Source of the DNA: CBDBDZ01 sp965204215
GTDB taxonomy: Bacteria > Pseudomonadota > Gammaproteobacteria > Pseudomonadales > GM7GCV1
DNA length: 64,000 bases
Reading direction: 5' to 3'
NCBI GenBank assembly: GCA_965204215.1
Contig: CBDBDZ010000014.1
Location: 868,001 to 932,000 of the forward strand
Shown here: positions 44,670 through 53,857 of the stretch, in pieces
Layout of the letters: every line of letters starts with the position of its first letter
Numbering within the stretch: the stretch's first letter is position 1
The notes under the pieces: model-generated
Databases searched by the model: none
Told to the model about the DNA's origin: nothing
Seen by the model: only the letters and a program-made list of their open reading frames with translations
Position numbers and translations under genes: made by a program

Positions 44670-45473
44670 ATGCGTCTATTATTTTTAACCTTAGTAAGTT
44701 TATTGTTTGTTCCTGCAGGAGCTAATGCTGGTGCCTGGGTGCCAGAGCAGGGTAGCGGTTACCATCAATTAGGGTTTAGCACCTTCGAAGCTACCGATGT
44801 GTTTGGTACTAATCCGGATTTTACCCTTTTTGAGAAAAATGCTGTAACCTATTATGGAGAATTTGGATTGGGAAATAGAACCGGATTATTTTATTCCATA
44901 CCTGTTCAAAATATTAGTCAGGTTTTTGCAGGTCAAGAGACGAGTTCCAGTGGTATCGCTGATGTCGATATTGGGCTTCGTTATAATTGGTACAATCGCG
45001 ATTGGATTCTTTCGTCATCGTTCTTATTCAAAGCACCTTACTTTTATGATGAAGACGATGCCCTGCCACGAGGTAATGGTCAGGAAGATTATGAATTTAG
45101 AATGCTATTGGGTAAAAGTTTAAATCAGTATGGGTATTTTAATGTGGAAGCAGGTTACCGTTTTCGCTCTGACGAACCATCTGATGAATTTCGGTACTTA
45201 TTGGAGTATGGATTTAATGCGACCCAGGATTGGTATTTCAGAACCAAGTTAGATGGTTTGTTAAGCGCAGGAAATGCCTCTGCAACTACCAATAACAATT
45301 TAGCTTTAGTACCAGAATTTGATTTAGGCAACCTTGAGCTAACTTCAGGTTATGTCATGCAATTGGAAGGCAAGCAAAAATTAGGTATAGAATTTACCTG
45401 GACGGGAGCTATCTACGGCGATGATATATTGCGAGGTAATAATTACCAATTGGCATTGATATATCAACACTGA
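44670..45473 (+). CDS. Predicted outer-membrane beta-barrel protein
   Basis: A 267-residue secreted protein. The ATG at 44670 opens a clear signal peptide (LLFLTLVSLLFVPAGANA, cleavage after Ala); a GTG at 44637 would extend it needlessly. The mature part alternates aromatic and polar residues, as in GSGYHQLGFSTFEATDVF and LVPEFDLGNLELTSGYVM, and ends in an aromatic-rich YQLALIYQH, typical of outer-membrane barrels. It fits a small transporter-like or alpha-hydrolase barrel family, but I cannot name it. Confidence 0.6.
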   Translation: MRLLFLTLVSLLFVPAGANAGAWVPEQGSGYHQLGFSTFEATDVFGTNPDFTLFEKNAVTYYGEFGLGNRTGLFYSIPVQNISQVFAGQETSSSGIADVDIGLRYNWYNRDWILSSSFLFKAPYFYDEDDALPRGNGQEDYEFRMLLGKSLNQYGYFNVEAGYRFRSDEPSDEFRYLLEYGFNATQDWYFRTKLDGLLSAGNASATTNNNLALVPEFDLGNLELTSGYVMQLEGKQKLGIEFTWTGAIYGDDILRGNNYQLALIYQH

Positions 45474-45505
45474 TTTAAAAATCTATTTGTTACAAACAGA
45501 GCAGG

Positions 45506-46948
45506 GTGAACATTCTATTAGTTGCCATTATTGCGCTACACTTTATCCTGTTAATAGTGCTTTGCGCTTTTGGTTTACACCGGTTATCAATGGTGTATCG
45601 GTGGTTCATTTATCGTAAACAGCAACGGCAACCTCAATCGCAATACACAGAATTGCCTAAAGTTACCGTACAGGTGCCGCTTTATAATGAACGCTTTGTT
45701 GCAGAGCGCATTATCAATGCTTGCGCTTCACTTGATTACCCTTTAGATAAATTACACATTCAAATTGTTGACGATTCAACAGATGCTACCGTCGATATTG
45801 TTGACAATGCTGTACAATTACACCGAGTTCAAGGCATTAATATCGAGCAGGTAAGGAGGGCTAACCGCAAGGGGTACAAATCAGGTGCTTTACACAATGC
45901 TACTACCACTGCGCAGGGTGAGTTTATTGCCATTTTTGATGCAGATTTTGTTCCGGAACCTGATTGGTTAAAGCAGAGTATTCATTATTTTAAAGATAGC
46001 AGTATTGGTGTTGTGCAGAGTCGCTGGCAGCACTTAAACGCTAATAATAGTCCTTTAACTAGCATTCAAACGGTAGCACTTGATGCGCATTTCAGGTTAG
46101 AACAGCACATTCGTTCAAGCTCTAATATGTTACTCAATTTTAATGGTACAGCGGGTATATGGCGCAAGCAGGCGATTATTGATAGTGGTGGCTGGAGCGA
46201 TGATACCCTAACCGAAGATCTGGATTTAAGCTATCGAGCACAATTAAAGGGCTGGCGTCTGTTATATCTCAACCAATTAGGTTGCGAGGGCGAAATTCCG
46301 GCTACAATGAATGACTTTAAAAGCCAGCAACATCGCTGGGCGAAAGGTGCTGTCGAAGTATTATTGAAGCTATTGGTGGAAATTTGGAAGTCAGGCCTAA
46401 GTCGTTTCCAAAAAGTAGAGGCAACCTTTCATCTTGCCAATAATCTGGCTTATCTGGTATTGTTGCTCGACATACTTATCTTTCTAATACCTGCTTTTTT
46501 AATTAGACAGTATTTGGGCTGGCAAAGCAGTTTTCAAATTGATTTGGTGCTTACGGTTATTGCAACACTCGGTCATTTAACATATCTGGCATTTGGTCAA
46601 ATAGCTAAGGGCCTTTCAGTTGTTGCGGCGTTGTCGAAAGTACCCAGGTTACTGTTGCTAGGCATTCAATTAACCGTCAATAACTCTATAGCCGTGTTGG
46701 AAGCGCTAACTGGCAAGAAAACGGCATTTATTCGCACACCTAAACGCGGTAGTCAAAATATATCGACTATACCCTGGTATAAGGTTAGAGCACCTGGTGG
46801 TGTATGGTTTGAAATAACATTAGGAATATTATTTACGCTATTGATTGTTCCCGCCACCGTGGTTGAATCCTGGTTAAGTGTATTGCTGTTTATGCTGTTA
46901 TCTATTGGCTTTATTTCATCCGGAGTTATGAGTTATAGAAACGCCTAA
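45506..46948 (+). CDS. Family 2 glycosyltransferase, cellulose-synthase-like
   Basis: A 480-residue membrane glycosyltransferase with one N-terminal helix (about 3-25) and four or five C-terminal helices (about 310-480). The catalytic part carries VQVPLYNERFVAERII, VDDSTDATVDIV, AIFDADFVPEPDWL with the DxD acids, TEDLDLSYRAQLKGW and the Q(Q/R)xRW-type QQHRWAKGA. This is the CESA/curdlan-synthase type. A GTG at 45506 is the start. The next gene begins 25 bp after the stop, so the pair likely works in one pathway, perhaps a surface glycan. Confidence 0.88.
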   Translation: MNILLVAIIALHFILLIVLCAFGLHRLSMVYRWFIYRKQQRQPQSQYTELPKVTVQVPLYNERFVAERIINACASLDYPLDKLHIQIVDDSTDATVDIVDNAVQLHRVQGINIEQVRRANRKGYKSGALHNATTTAQGEFIAIFDADFVPEPDWLKQSIHYFKDSSIGVVQSRWQHLNANNSPLTSIQTVALDAHFRLEQHIRSSSNMLLNFNGTAGIWRKQAIIDSGGWSDDTLTEDLDLSYRAQLKGWRLLYLNQLGCEGEIPATMNDFKSQQHRWAKGAVEVLLKLLVEIWKSGLSRFQKVEATFHLANNLAYLVLLLDILIFLIPAFLIRQYLGWQSSFQIDLVLTVIATLGHLTYLAFGQIAKGLSVVAALSKVPRLLLLGIQLTVNNSIAVLEALTGKKTAFIRTPKRGSQNISTIPWYKVRAPGGVWFEITLGILFTLLIVPATVVESWLSVLLFMLLSIGFISSGVMSYRNA

Positions 46949-46973
46949 ACCAATATTACAATATTTTAGTATT

Positions 46974-48224
46974 GTGCTATTTTTATTATTGGTGTCATTG
47001 TCGTGGTTTATAGCTGCTCAAGCGGAGTCAAAAAAAGACTATATAGGCTGGCTTACCATAGTGCAATACAGCCTTACATTTTTAGTATCTGTGGTGGTAT
47101 ATCGCTATAATTTACTAACTCACCAGCAGTTATTGGTTACGGCTGTCATTGCGCTGATATTACTTCTTCCGGTTTATCACTACACCTCAAATGACATGCA
47201 GCGTTACCTGTTTGATGGAGCAATGTTACTGGAGGGCACAGACCCTTACCGTGAAAATCACAATTCTCAGACGGCCGAACGCTTGAAACAACAATGGAAA
47301 ACGCCGCTAGAGCATAGTAAATACCCAACATTATACCCACCGGCAGCTTTGGCATTGTTTGCATTGGCGGCTACGTCCGGGGCAGAAAACACTATATGGG
47401 TTTGGAAATTTATTATTGTAATAGCTACGATAGCAGTATTAATAGTCATGCGTTCTATACTGGAGCAATTAAATCGTCAAAAGAATTTAGCACTACTGGC
47501 GTTTTCACCTATTGTTATTTTTGAGACAGGTATTGGTGGGCATGTTGACGCTTTAGCCATGTTATGCGTTGCTTGTGCTATTTACTTTCAACTCAGGCAG
47601 AAGTTATTTTGGGGGGGATGTTTTATTGGCTTGGGTACATTGTTCAAATTACTACCTATTGTATTGCTTTTGCCTTTTTTTATGGATGCAAATAATAAGC
47701 AACGCGTTCAGTTATTGGCAGGTTGCATGACAATAATTACAATGGGTTATGGCATAGCTCTAGCCTTTGGATTAGTGCCAATCGGCAGTATTGGTACCTT
47801 TTTTGAAAAATGGCGATTTGGTTCTCCTCTTTTTAGCGTTTTTCAAGTATTAACAGGAAATGGTTTGTTGTTGGCTATACCTTTATTAGTAATAACTTTA
47901 GGTTGTGTAATAACTCGTGCTAAAACTCATTTGTGGCAGGCAACACTGTGGTCAATGGCAATTGTCCTGCTATTAAGCCCAGTCCAGTTTCCATGGTATT
48001 GGTTGTTGGTAATGCCTATACTGACTATAAACCCAAATCGTTTTTTACTTGTCTGGGTTGGGTTAGCACCTTTAACGTATGAAGTGCTTAACCAGTGGTT
48101 AGGTAATGATTTGTGGCATCCTGCTACCTGGCCGCTAGTGTTGATACTGTTGGGCGCCTGTTTATTATCACACAGGCAATTTCCCCGGTTGGTTTGGCAA
48201 TTCAACACTAAATCTCGGCATTAA
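46974..48224 (+). CDS. Polytopic membrane glycosyltransferase (GT87-like)
   Basis: A 416-residue protein with about ten membrane helices. Acidic residues after the first helices (TSNDMQRYLFDGAMLLEGTDPY) and the following SKYPTLYPPAALALF loop are typical of GT-C fold, polyprenyl-phosphate-mannose transferases. Only GTG or TTG starts exist near the front; GTG at 46974 was chosen. The 3' end overlaps convergent epmB by 57 bp. It belongs with the upstream glycosyltransferase. Confidence 0.75.
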   Translation: MLFLLLVSLSWFIAAQAESKKDYIGWLTIVQYSLTFLVSVVVYRYNLLTHQQLLVTAVIALILLLPVYHYTSNDMQRYLFDGAMLLEGTDPYRENHNSQTAERLKQQWKTPLEHSKYPTLYPPAALALFALAATSGAENTIWVWKFIIVIATIAVLIVMRSILEQLNRQKNLALLAFSPIVIFETGIGGHVDALAMLCVACAIYFQLRQKLFWGGCFIGLGTLFKLLPIVLLLPFFMDANNKQRVQLLAGCMTIITMGYGIALAFGLVPIGSIGTFFEKWRFGSPLFSVFQVLTGNGLLLAIPLLVITLGCVITRAKTHLWQATLWSMAIVLLLSPVQFPWYWLLVMPILTINPNRFLLVWVGLAPLTYEVLNQWLGNDLWHPATWPLVLILLGACLLSHRQFPRLVWQFNTKSRH

Positions 48225-49160
48225 ATAGCCTGGTAGTCGTGCCCATAGCTGTTGCTGCAACAGCTTTATTTGCCGCTCGGGTATCTCAAAATGTGCAGTG
48301 CTCGTAACAGGGTCAAGCTGAAACATATAATAAGGAATAATACCTGCTTGATAGAGTTTAACCGAGAGGGTCTCCAGGGTTTGGACATCATCATTAATAC
48401 CTCTCAATAAAACTCCTTGATTAAAAGTTTTAACATTGTTTTGATTGAGCAATTGTATTTTGGTAGATAATTCATTGCTAATTTCATTGGGATGGTTAGT
48501 ATGTAGCACTAACGTCGTTATCAAGTTGTTGTGAGCCATCCAATGAATTGCTTCTTCTGTTATTCTGTTGGGCATTACCACAGGCAGGCGGCTGTGTATT
48601 CGAAGGCGTTGAATACCAGGCATGGATGCTATTTGCTCAATTAGCCATTTCAAAAATTGATCACTGGCAATGAGTGGGTCGCCGCCACTTAATATTATTT
48701 CGCTAATACTTGTATCATTAGCAATTTGTTGTAATAAATGTAACCACTGATGTTTACTCAACTGATTGCTATCGTAAGGAAAGTGACGGCGAAAACAATA
48801 GCGGCAGTTTATTGCGCAATGTCCACTGACCAGGAGCAACACTCTGCCGTGGTACTTATGAATTAAACCGCTTTGTGTGTTAGTGTCGGATTCTTGCAGG
48901 GGGTCGTTTACAAAATGCAGGGGTTGGGATACATTTTCTCGTTTAAGTGGCAAGACTTGTTTTAGTAAAGGGTCGTCAATATTACCTTGTTGCATCAAAC
49001 TGGCAAAATGCCTGGGTACTAAAAAGTTGAATGTTGATTTGCTGTCGACTTCACGAATTAACGATTTGGGGTCAATAGTTAAAAAATTGAGTAACTCATC
49101 CACCTTCCTGAAGCTATCCTTGAGTTCGCGTTGCCAATTATGGGTTCTGTGCTGTATCAT
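48168..49160 (-). CDS. epmB: EF-P beta-lysylation protein EpmB (lysine 2,3-aminomutase)
   Basis: Radical SAM enzyme of 330 residues that converts (S)-alpha-lysine to (R)-beta-lysine for EF-P modification. The 4Fe-4S motif is CAINCRYCFRRHFPY (CxxxCxxC). LSGGDPLIASDQFLKWLI and RIHSRLPVVMPNRI are the KamA-type substrate motifs. It is divergent from efp, 47 bp away, and its target Lys is present in the neighbouring EF-P. Its ligase partner EpmA is not in this window. Confidence 0.95.
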   Translation of the reverse strand: MIQHRTHNWQRELKDSFRKVDELLNFLTIDPKSLIREVDSKSTFNFLVPRHFASLMQQGNIDDPLLKQVLPLKRENVSQPLHFVNDPLQESDTNTQSGLIHKYHGRVLLLVSGHCAINCRYCFRRHFPYDSNQLSKHQWLHLLQQIANDTSISEIILSGGDPLIASDQFLKWLIEQIASMPGIQRLRIHSRLPVVMPNRITEEAIHWMAHNNLITTLVLHTNHPNEISNELSTKIQLLNQNNVKTFNQGVLLRGINDDVQTLETLSVKLYQAGIIPYYMFQLDPVTSTAHFEIPERQIKLLQQQLWARLPGYLMPRFSVELPNQPGKLPV

Positions 49161-49207
49161 TGCGCCCCTAGTAAAAACAAAATTTAATTAAAAAAGAGTA
49201 TCGAAAT

Positions 49208-49771
49208 ATGGCTTCTTATTCTACCAATGAATTTCGTAGCGGTCTAAAAATAATGCTCGATGGCGATCCTTGTGCTATTGTTGAAAACGAAATGGTCAAA
49301 CCAGGTAAAGGTCAGGCCTTTAATCGTACCAAAATTCGCAACTTGATAACAGGTCGGGTTTGGGAAAAAACCTTTAAATCGGGCGAGAGCGTGGAAGCTG
49401 CCGATATTATGGATGTTGAAATGGACTATTTGTATAATGATGGAGAGAATTGGCATTTTATGGATCCGAATAGTTTTGAACAGTATCAAGGTAATGAAAA
49501 AACGGTGGGTGATGCAGCATTGTGGCTAAAAGAACAAGACCGCGTGGAAGTTACACTTTACAACGGAGGTCTTTTGTCGGTTATGCCACCCAATCACGTT
49601 GAATTAGAAGTGGTTGAAACCGATCCGGGTGTGCGAGGAGATACTGCACAAGGTGGTACAAAACCAGCTGAACTGTCAACGGGTGCAGTTGTTAAAGTAC
49701 CATTATTTATTGAAATTGGTGATGTGCTGCGAGTTGACACTCGAAGTGGCGACTATTTAGGTAGAGCTTAA
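49208..49771 (+). CDS. efp: Elongation factor P
   Basis: Ribosome rescue factor for proline-stalled translation, 187 residues. The modified-loop motif MVKPGKGQAFNRTK carries the Lys that is beta-lysylated, matching the EpmB-type pathway next door. The three beta-barrel domains are complete, ending with FIEIGDVLRVDTRSGDYLGRA. The stop overlaps the xseB start (TAATG), pointing to translational coupling. Confidence 0.97.
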   Translation: MASYSTNEFRSGLKIMLDGDPCAIVENEMVKPGKGQAFNRTKIRNLITGRVWEKTFKSGESVEAADIMDVEMDYLYNDGENWHFMDPNSFEQYQGNEKTVGDAALWLKEQDRVEVTLYNGGLLSVMPPNHVELEVVETDPGVRGDTAQGGTKPAELSTGAVVKVPLFIEIGDVLRVDTRSGDYLGRA

Positions 49772-50016
49772 TGAGCGATAACAAACCAGGTTTTGAAACA
49801 TTGCTTGGCGAATTGGAATCGATTGTTTCTGAGTTGGAAGCAGGGACTTTATCGCTTGAAAAGTCGATGCAGCAGTATGAACGTGGTGTTACCATCGTTA
49901 AAAACTGTCAACAGGCGTTAAATAAAGCTACTCAAAAAATTGAAAAACTAAATATTGCAACCAATCAAACCGAAGCTTGGCAAACGCAAACTGATATTGA
50001 TGATTCCATAAGTTAA
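49771..50016 (+). CDS. xseB: Exodeoxyribonuclease VII small subunit
   Basis: An 81-residue all-helical subunit that supports XseA. It shows FETLLGELESIVSELEAGTL and then YERGVTIVKNCQQALNKATQKI, which together are the family pattern. It starts inside the efp stop (TAATG) and ends in the ispA start (TAATGG), so translation is coupled through the run. The xseB-ispA-dxs order is conserved in gammaproteobacteria. Confidence 0.96.
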   Translation: MSDNKPGFETLLGELESIVSELEAGTLSLEKSMQQYERGVTIVKNCQQALNKATQKIEKLNIATNQTEAWQTQTDIDDSIS

Positions 50017-50894
50017 TGGACTTTAAAGCGCATTTGCAACACAGTTGTCAACGTATTCATGGCACGCTTGAAAGGCTTTTAGAGCAGCAGGATTTATCAC
50101 TTTCCTCGCAATTATTGCCCGCAATGCGTTATGCCACACTTAACGGAGGTAAACGCCTGCGTCCGCATCTGGTCTACTGCAGTGGGCAATGCTTAGGCGT
50201 GGATAATACCGATTATTTAGACAGTGTTGCATGTGCATTGGAGCTTATTCACTGCTATTCGTTAGTACATGATGACTTGCCGGCTATGGATGATGATGAC
50301 CTGCGTCGAGGGAGACCGACGACTCATAAAGCCTTTGATGAAGCTACAGCGATACTCTGTGGCGATGCATTGCTTACACTGGCATTTGAACAATTAACAC
50401 ATATTACTTCAGTTGCACCTGATATTATATTAAAGGCAATACAGATTCTGGCACAATGTGCAGGAGTAAATGGAATGGTTGGAGGTCAACAATTAGATAT
50501 AGAAGGTACTGCTAATAGTGTGGTGTCAATGGATCAATTAGTGCAGATACACGTGCTAAAAACAGGAGCGTTGTTTCGGGCCAGTATTTTGCTTGGAACA
50601 TTACCCAATGCAACACCACAACAATATGAAATATTGGAGCGGTTTGCCAAGCATTTGGGTTTAGTATTTCAAATTCGAGATGATATATTAGATGTAACAG
50701 GTAGCACAGAGGAGTTGGGCAAACAACAAGGTAATGATGATGCCAATAATAAAATGACTTATGTTTCTTTGTTGGGTATGCAGCAAGCAAAGCAACAAAT
50801 GCATATTGAAACAGAGTGTGCGTTACAGGCGTTAAAGCAGTTAGATGTTGATACATCAATGCTTATACAGATAGTTGAATATTTGATTCAATAA
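50016..50894 (+). CDS. ispA: Farnesyl diphosphate synthase
   Basis: Trans-prenyltransferase making farnesyl diphosphate from IPP and DMAPP/GPP, 292 residues. The first Asp-rich motif is LVHDDLPAMDDDDLRRGRP and the second is FQIRDDILDV; GGKRLRPHLVY precedes the first. The pair dxs and ispA supply the isoprenoid pathway at both ends. Start is the ATG at 50016. Confidence 0.97.
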   Translation: MDFKAHLQHSCQRIHGTLERLLEQQDLSLSSQLLPAMRYATLNGGKRLRPHLVYCSGQCLGVDNTDYLDSVACALELIHCYSLVHDDLPAMDDDDLRRGRPTTHKAFDEATAILCGDALLTLAFEQLTHITSVAPDIILKAIQILAQCAGVNGMVGGQQLDIEGTANSVVSMDQLVQIHVLKTGALFRASILLGTLPNATPQQYEILERFAKHLGLVFQIRDDILDVTGSTEELGKQQGNDDANNKMTYVSLLGMQQAKQQMHIETECALQALKQLDVDTSMLIQIVEYLIQ

Positions 50895-50925
50895 TATTGC
50901 AACAATTAGTTTCTATATCAATACT

Positions 50926-52836
50926 ATGTTAAAGACCTTTCATTCAATACCAGCTACTGCGCCTGATACGCCGTTGCTTGATTGTGTGAATACCCCGGAG
51001 CAATTGCGAGAATTAGAGGTGCAGGAGTTAAACGATTTAGCTAATGAACTGCGTGAATTTTTACTCTACACTGTCGGTAAAACAGGAGGGCATTTAGGTG
51101 CAGGGTTAGGTGTCATTGAATTAACTGTAGTATTGCATTATGTTTATAATACACCACAAGACCGTATTGTTTGGGATGTAGGGCATCAATCCTACCCGCA
51201 TAAAATTATTACAGGAAGGCGTAATGAATTTGAAAAACTGCGTCAGCGTAGCGGCATAGCAGGTTTTCCCAAACGCAGTGAAAGTCGGTACGACCACTTT
51301 GGAGTAGGACATTCAAGCACCTCCATTAGTGCAGCCCTGGGAATGGCGTTGGCGGCAAAGCAACGTCAAGAAGCACGGAAGCATATTGCAGTGATTGGTG
51401 ATGGGGCAATGAGTGCAGGTATGGCATTTGAGGCGATGAACCATGCAGCTAGCTCCGATGAAGATTTGCTGGTTATTCTTAACGATAACCAAATGTCTAT
51501 TTCTGAAAATGTTGGGGCTTTAAGCACTTATTTTTCTAAAATATGGGCAAGCCGTTTTTATAATCAAATTCGTGAAGGCGGCAAAAAAGCATTGGAAATT
51601 ATTCCTCCAGCTTCTGAGTTTGTTCGCCGCACAGAAGAGCACATGAAGGGATTGGTGTCGCCTGGAACCCTTTTTGAAGAGATGGGTTTTAATTATATTG
51701 GCCCAATTGATGGACACAATATCAAACTATTAACCGATACACTGCGCAATTTAAAACAACTTAACGAACCTGTATTATTACATTGTGTCACAGAAAAAGG
51801 TCGCGGCTTTGTGCCCGCTGAGCAAAACCCTATTGGTTACCATGCACTTGGAAAAATTGAAAGTAAGTATAAAGAACCTTTAAACCCTAACCCAAAGTCA
51901 GTCGTCAACCCCCCCAAATACCAGGATATATTCGGGCAGTGGTTGTGCGATATGGCTGAACAGGATGCACAGTTGATTGGCATTACTCCTGCTATGTGCG
52001 AAGGTTCAGGTATGGTGGAATTTTCAAAACGCTTCCCTAAACGCTACTTTGATGTGGCGATAGCAGAGCAGCACGCTGTAACGCTAGCGGCTGGTATAGC
52101 CTGTGAAGGTGAAAAACCCGTTGTGGCTATTTACTCTACTTTTTTACAGCGCGCTTATGATCAATTGATTCATGACGTTGCCATTCAAAATCTTGACGTG
52201 TTGTTTGCGCTGGATAGAGCAGGGGTAGTGGGCGAAGACGGTCCGACCCACGCAGGTAGTTTTGATCACAGCTATTTGCGCTGCATTCCCAATATGTTGG
52301 TGATGTCACCTTCAGATGAACAGGAAACACGATTGTTATTGTCTACAGGCTATTATTACCCAGGCCCTGCAACCGTGCGCTACCCACGTGGCAATGCTTT
52401 GGGCATCGAAATCATATCGCATTTAGAGCCAGTGACGATTGGATTGGCAAAGATGATTCGAGAAAAGTCGACTCAAACCAAACTTAAAATAGCCATTTTG
52501 TGTTTTGGTACTGTACTTAAAGAAGCCAAATTGTCAGCTGAAACTTTCGATGCCACCCTGGTTGATATGCGCTTTGTGAAGCCGTTAGATACTCAGTTAA
52601 TTGATCAATTAAGTCAAACTATGGATTATATAGTGACTATTGAAGAAAATGTCGTTAGTGGTGGGGCAGGTTCTGGCGTGGTTGAATATATGCTTTCGCA
52701 AAAAATGCAATTACCGGTTTTACAGCTAGGGCTTCCCGATGCTTTTCAAGGGCATGGTACAAGGCAGGAGTTATTAATGGAAGCTGGCTTGGATGAACAA
52801 TCCATATTCAATCAGATACAAAAATTTATTAGTTAA
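50926..52836 (+). CDS. dxs: 1-deoxy-D-xylulose-5-phosphate synthase
   Basis: First enzyme of the MEP isoprenoid pathway: thiamine diphosphate-dependent condensation of pyruvate and glyceraldehyde 3-phosphate. The 636-residue length is typical. The TPP-binding GDGAMSAGMAFEAMN, DVGHQSYPHKIITGRR, the transketolase central EQHAVTLAAGIACEG and the C-terminal SGGAGSGVVEYM are present. It follows ispA by 31 bp. Confidence 0.98.
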   Translation: MLKTFHSIPATAPDTPLLDCVNTPEQLRELEVQELNDLANELREFLLYTVGKTGGHLGAGLGVIELTVVLHYVYNTPQDRIVWDVGHQSYPHKIITGRRNEFEKLRQRSGIAGFPKRSESRYDHFGVGHSSTSISAALGMALAAKQRQEARKHIAVIGDGAMSAGMAFEAMNHAASSDEDLLVILNDNQMSISENVGALSTYFSKIWASRFYNQIREGGKKALEIIPPASEFVRRTEEHMKGLVSPGTLFEEMGFNYIGPIDGHNIKLLTDTLRNLKQLNEPVLLHCVTEKGRGFVPAEQNPIGYHALGKIESKYKEPLNPNPKSVVNPPKYQDIFGQWLCDMAEQDAQLIGITPAMCEGSGMVEFSKRFPKRYFDVAIAEQHAVTLAAGIACEGEKPVVAIYSTFLQRAYDQLIHDVAIQNLDVLFALDRAGVVGEDGPTHAGSFDHSYLRCIPNMLVMSPSDEQETRLLLSTGYYYPGPATVRYPRGNALGIEIISHLEPVTIGLAKMIREKSTQTKLKIAILCFGTVLKEAKLSAETFDATLVDMRFVKPLDTQLIDQLSQTMDYIVTIEENVVSGGAGSGVVEYMLSQKMQLPVLQLGLPDAFQGHGTRQELLMEAGLDEQSIFNQIQKFIS

Positions 52837-52859
52837 ACCCAAATTGAAAACTGGTACAA

Positions 52860-53228
52860 ATGGCTAGAGAATTTTCCAGAAGTGAACGCGTTGGCGATAG
52901 TATTCACAAGGAATTATCGCAAGTATTACAGCATAAATTTCGCGATCCCAGAGTGGGTATGATCAATGTTACAGCGGTAAAAGTATCGAATGATTTATCG
53001 ACTGCCAGAGCCTATGTGACGTTTGTTGCTGAAATTGATGAAGCGAGCCGAACCCAGCAAATACAGGTACTTAATAATGCTGCTGGTTATCTAAGAACCC
53101 AGGTTTCTAAAGCGGTTTCAATGCGCATGATTCCACGTATTTATTTTGTGTATGATGAATCTGTAGACTATGGGCAAAAGATGAGCGCATTGATCGATAA
53201 AGCCATTCAAAAAAATCGACAAAGCTGA
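52860..53228 (+). CDS. rbfA: Ribosome-binding factor A
   Basis: A 122-residue KH-fold protein for 30S maturation. It shows REFSRSERVGDSIHKELSQ, KFRDPRVGMINVTAVKVS and RIYFVYDESVDYGQKM, the family landmarks. rbfA normally precedes truB in the infB operon; here truB is on the opposite strand 1.9 kb away, and nusA/infB are not near. Confidence 0.95.
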   Translation: MAREFSRSERVGDSIHKELSQVLQHKFRDPRVGMINVTAVKVSNDLSTARAYVTFVAEIDEASRTQQIQVLNNAAGYLRTQVSKAVSMRMIPRIYFVYDESVDYGQKMSALIDKAIQKNRQS

Positions 53229-53242
53229 GAATTGATCAATGT

Positions 53243-53812
53243 CTAATGGTTGATATAGTGAGTAGATTCAATAGCAGGAAAGGCTTCAAGGATGGCCAGG
53301 TTTTCTGACATACTGCGATTTCCTTTTTCAAAACTGACAATATAGTGTTTTTCATTCAGGGTTAAAAAGTCATCGCAAGATTTACCCAGGAAACGGATTA
53401 TTTCATCTTGAGAAGCGCTTGAATCAAAGCTGACATAAAAATTCAGCTTGTTGCGGTGAGCTTCCGTTAAATGTTTGGATTGGCCAGTTTCAAATGTTGG
53501 CAACCAAAAATTTACGCTGATAATTAATACCAGGCAGATGGTAATGACAGACACAGGAACAGGGCAGTCAACCTGCCACCACCGACGCTTTTCAATGGTC
53601 AACCTGAACTTGTCAAAGGAAGATGCCTTAAATTGGAAGGGCTCGGTTTGCGTAGCCAAATGAGTTAAAGAGTGCCCCATTTTTAATTGCGAGGCAAATT
53701 GTGGGCAATCGGCAATTGCGGTTTCAATCTCTTCACAAATAGCAGCATCTAACTCGCCGCGGTGATAGGCTGGTATGTAGTGAATTAAATATTCGTATTT
53801 GGTTGCTGACAT
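53243..53812 (-). CDS. Predicted anti-sigma factor, membrane-bound
   Basis: A 189-residue protein encoded after an ECF sigma gene. Residues 1-80 are cytoplasmic, with an anti-sigma-like start (LIHYIPAYHRGELDAAICEE), followed by one membrane helix (VSVITICLVLIISVNFWLP, about 80-100) and a periplasmic C-terminal domain of about 85 residues. A zinc-binding HxxxCxxC is not seen. The layout fits membrane anti-sigma factors that sense an envelope signal. The function is inferred from position and topology. Confidence 0.65.
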   Translation of the reverse strand: MSATKYEYLIHYIPAYHRGELDAAICEEIETAIADCPQFASQLKMGHSLTHLATQTEPFQFKASSFDKFRLTIEKRRWWQVDCPVPVSVITICLVLIISVNFWLPTFETGQSKHLTEAHRNKLNFYVSFDSSASQDEIIRFLGKSCDDFLTLNEKHYIVSFEKGNRSMSENLAILEAFPAIESTHYINH

Positions 53813-53813
53813 A

Positions 53814-53853
53814 GATATTATTTAGTAATTAAAGATATTATTTAGTAATTAAA
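53814..53853. repeat. Perfect 20-bp tandem duplication between sigma and anti-sigma genes
   Basis: GATATTATTTAGTAATTAAA is repeated twice without a mismatch between the sigma stop and the anti-sigma start codon. It makes the spacer 45 bp of nearly pure A/T, with no obvious ribosome binding site for the downstream gene. Confidence 0.9.
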
Positions 53854-53857
53854 ATTT

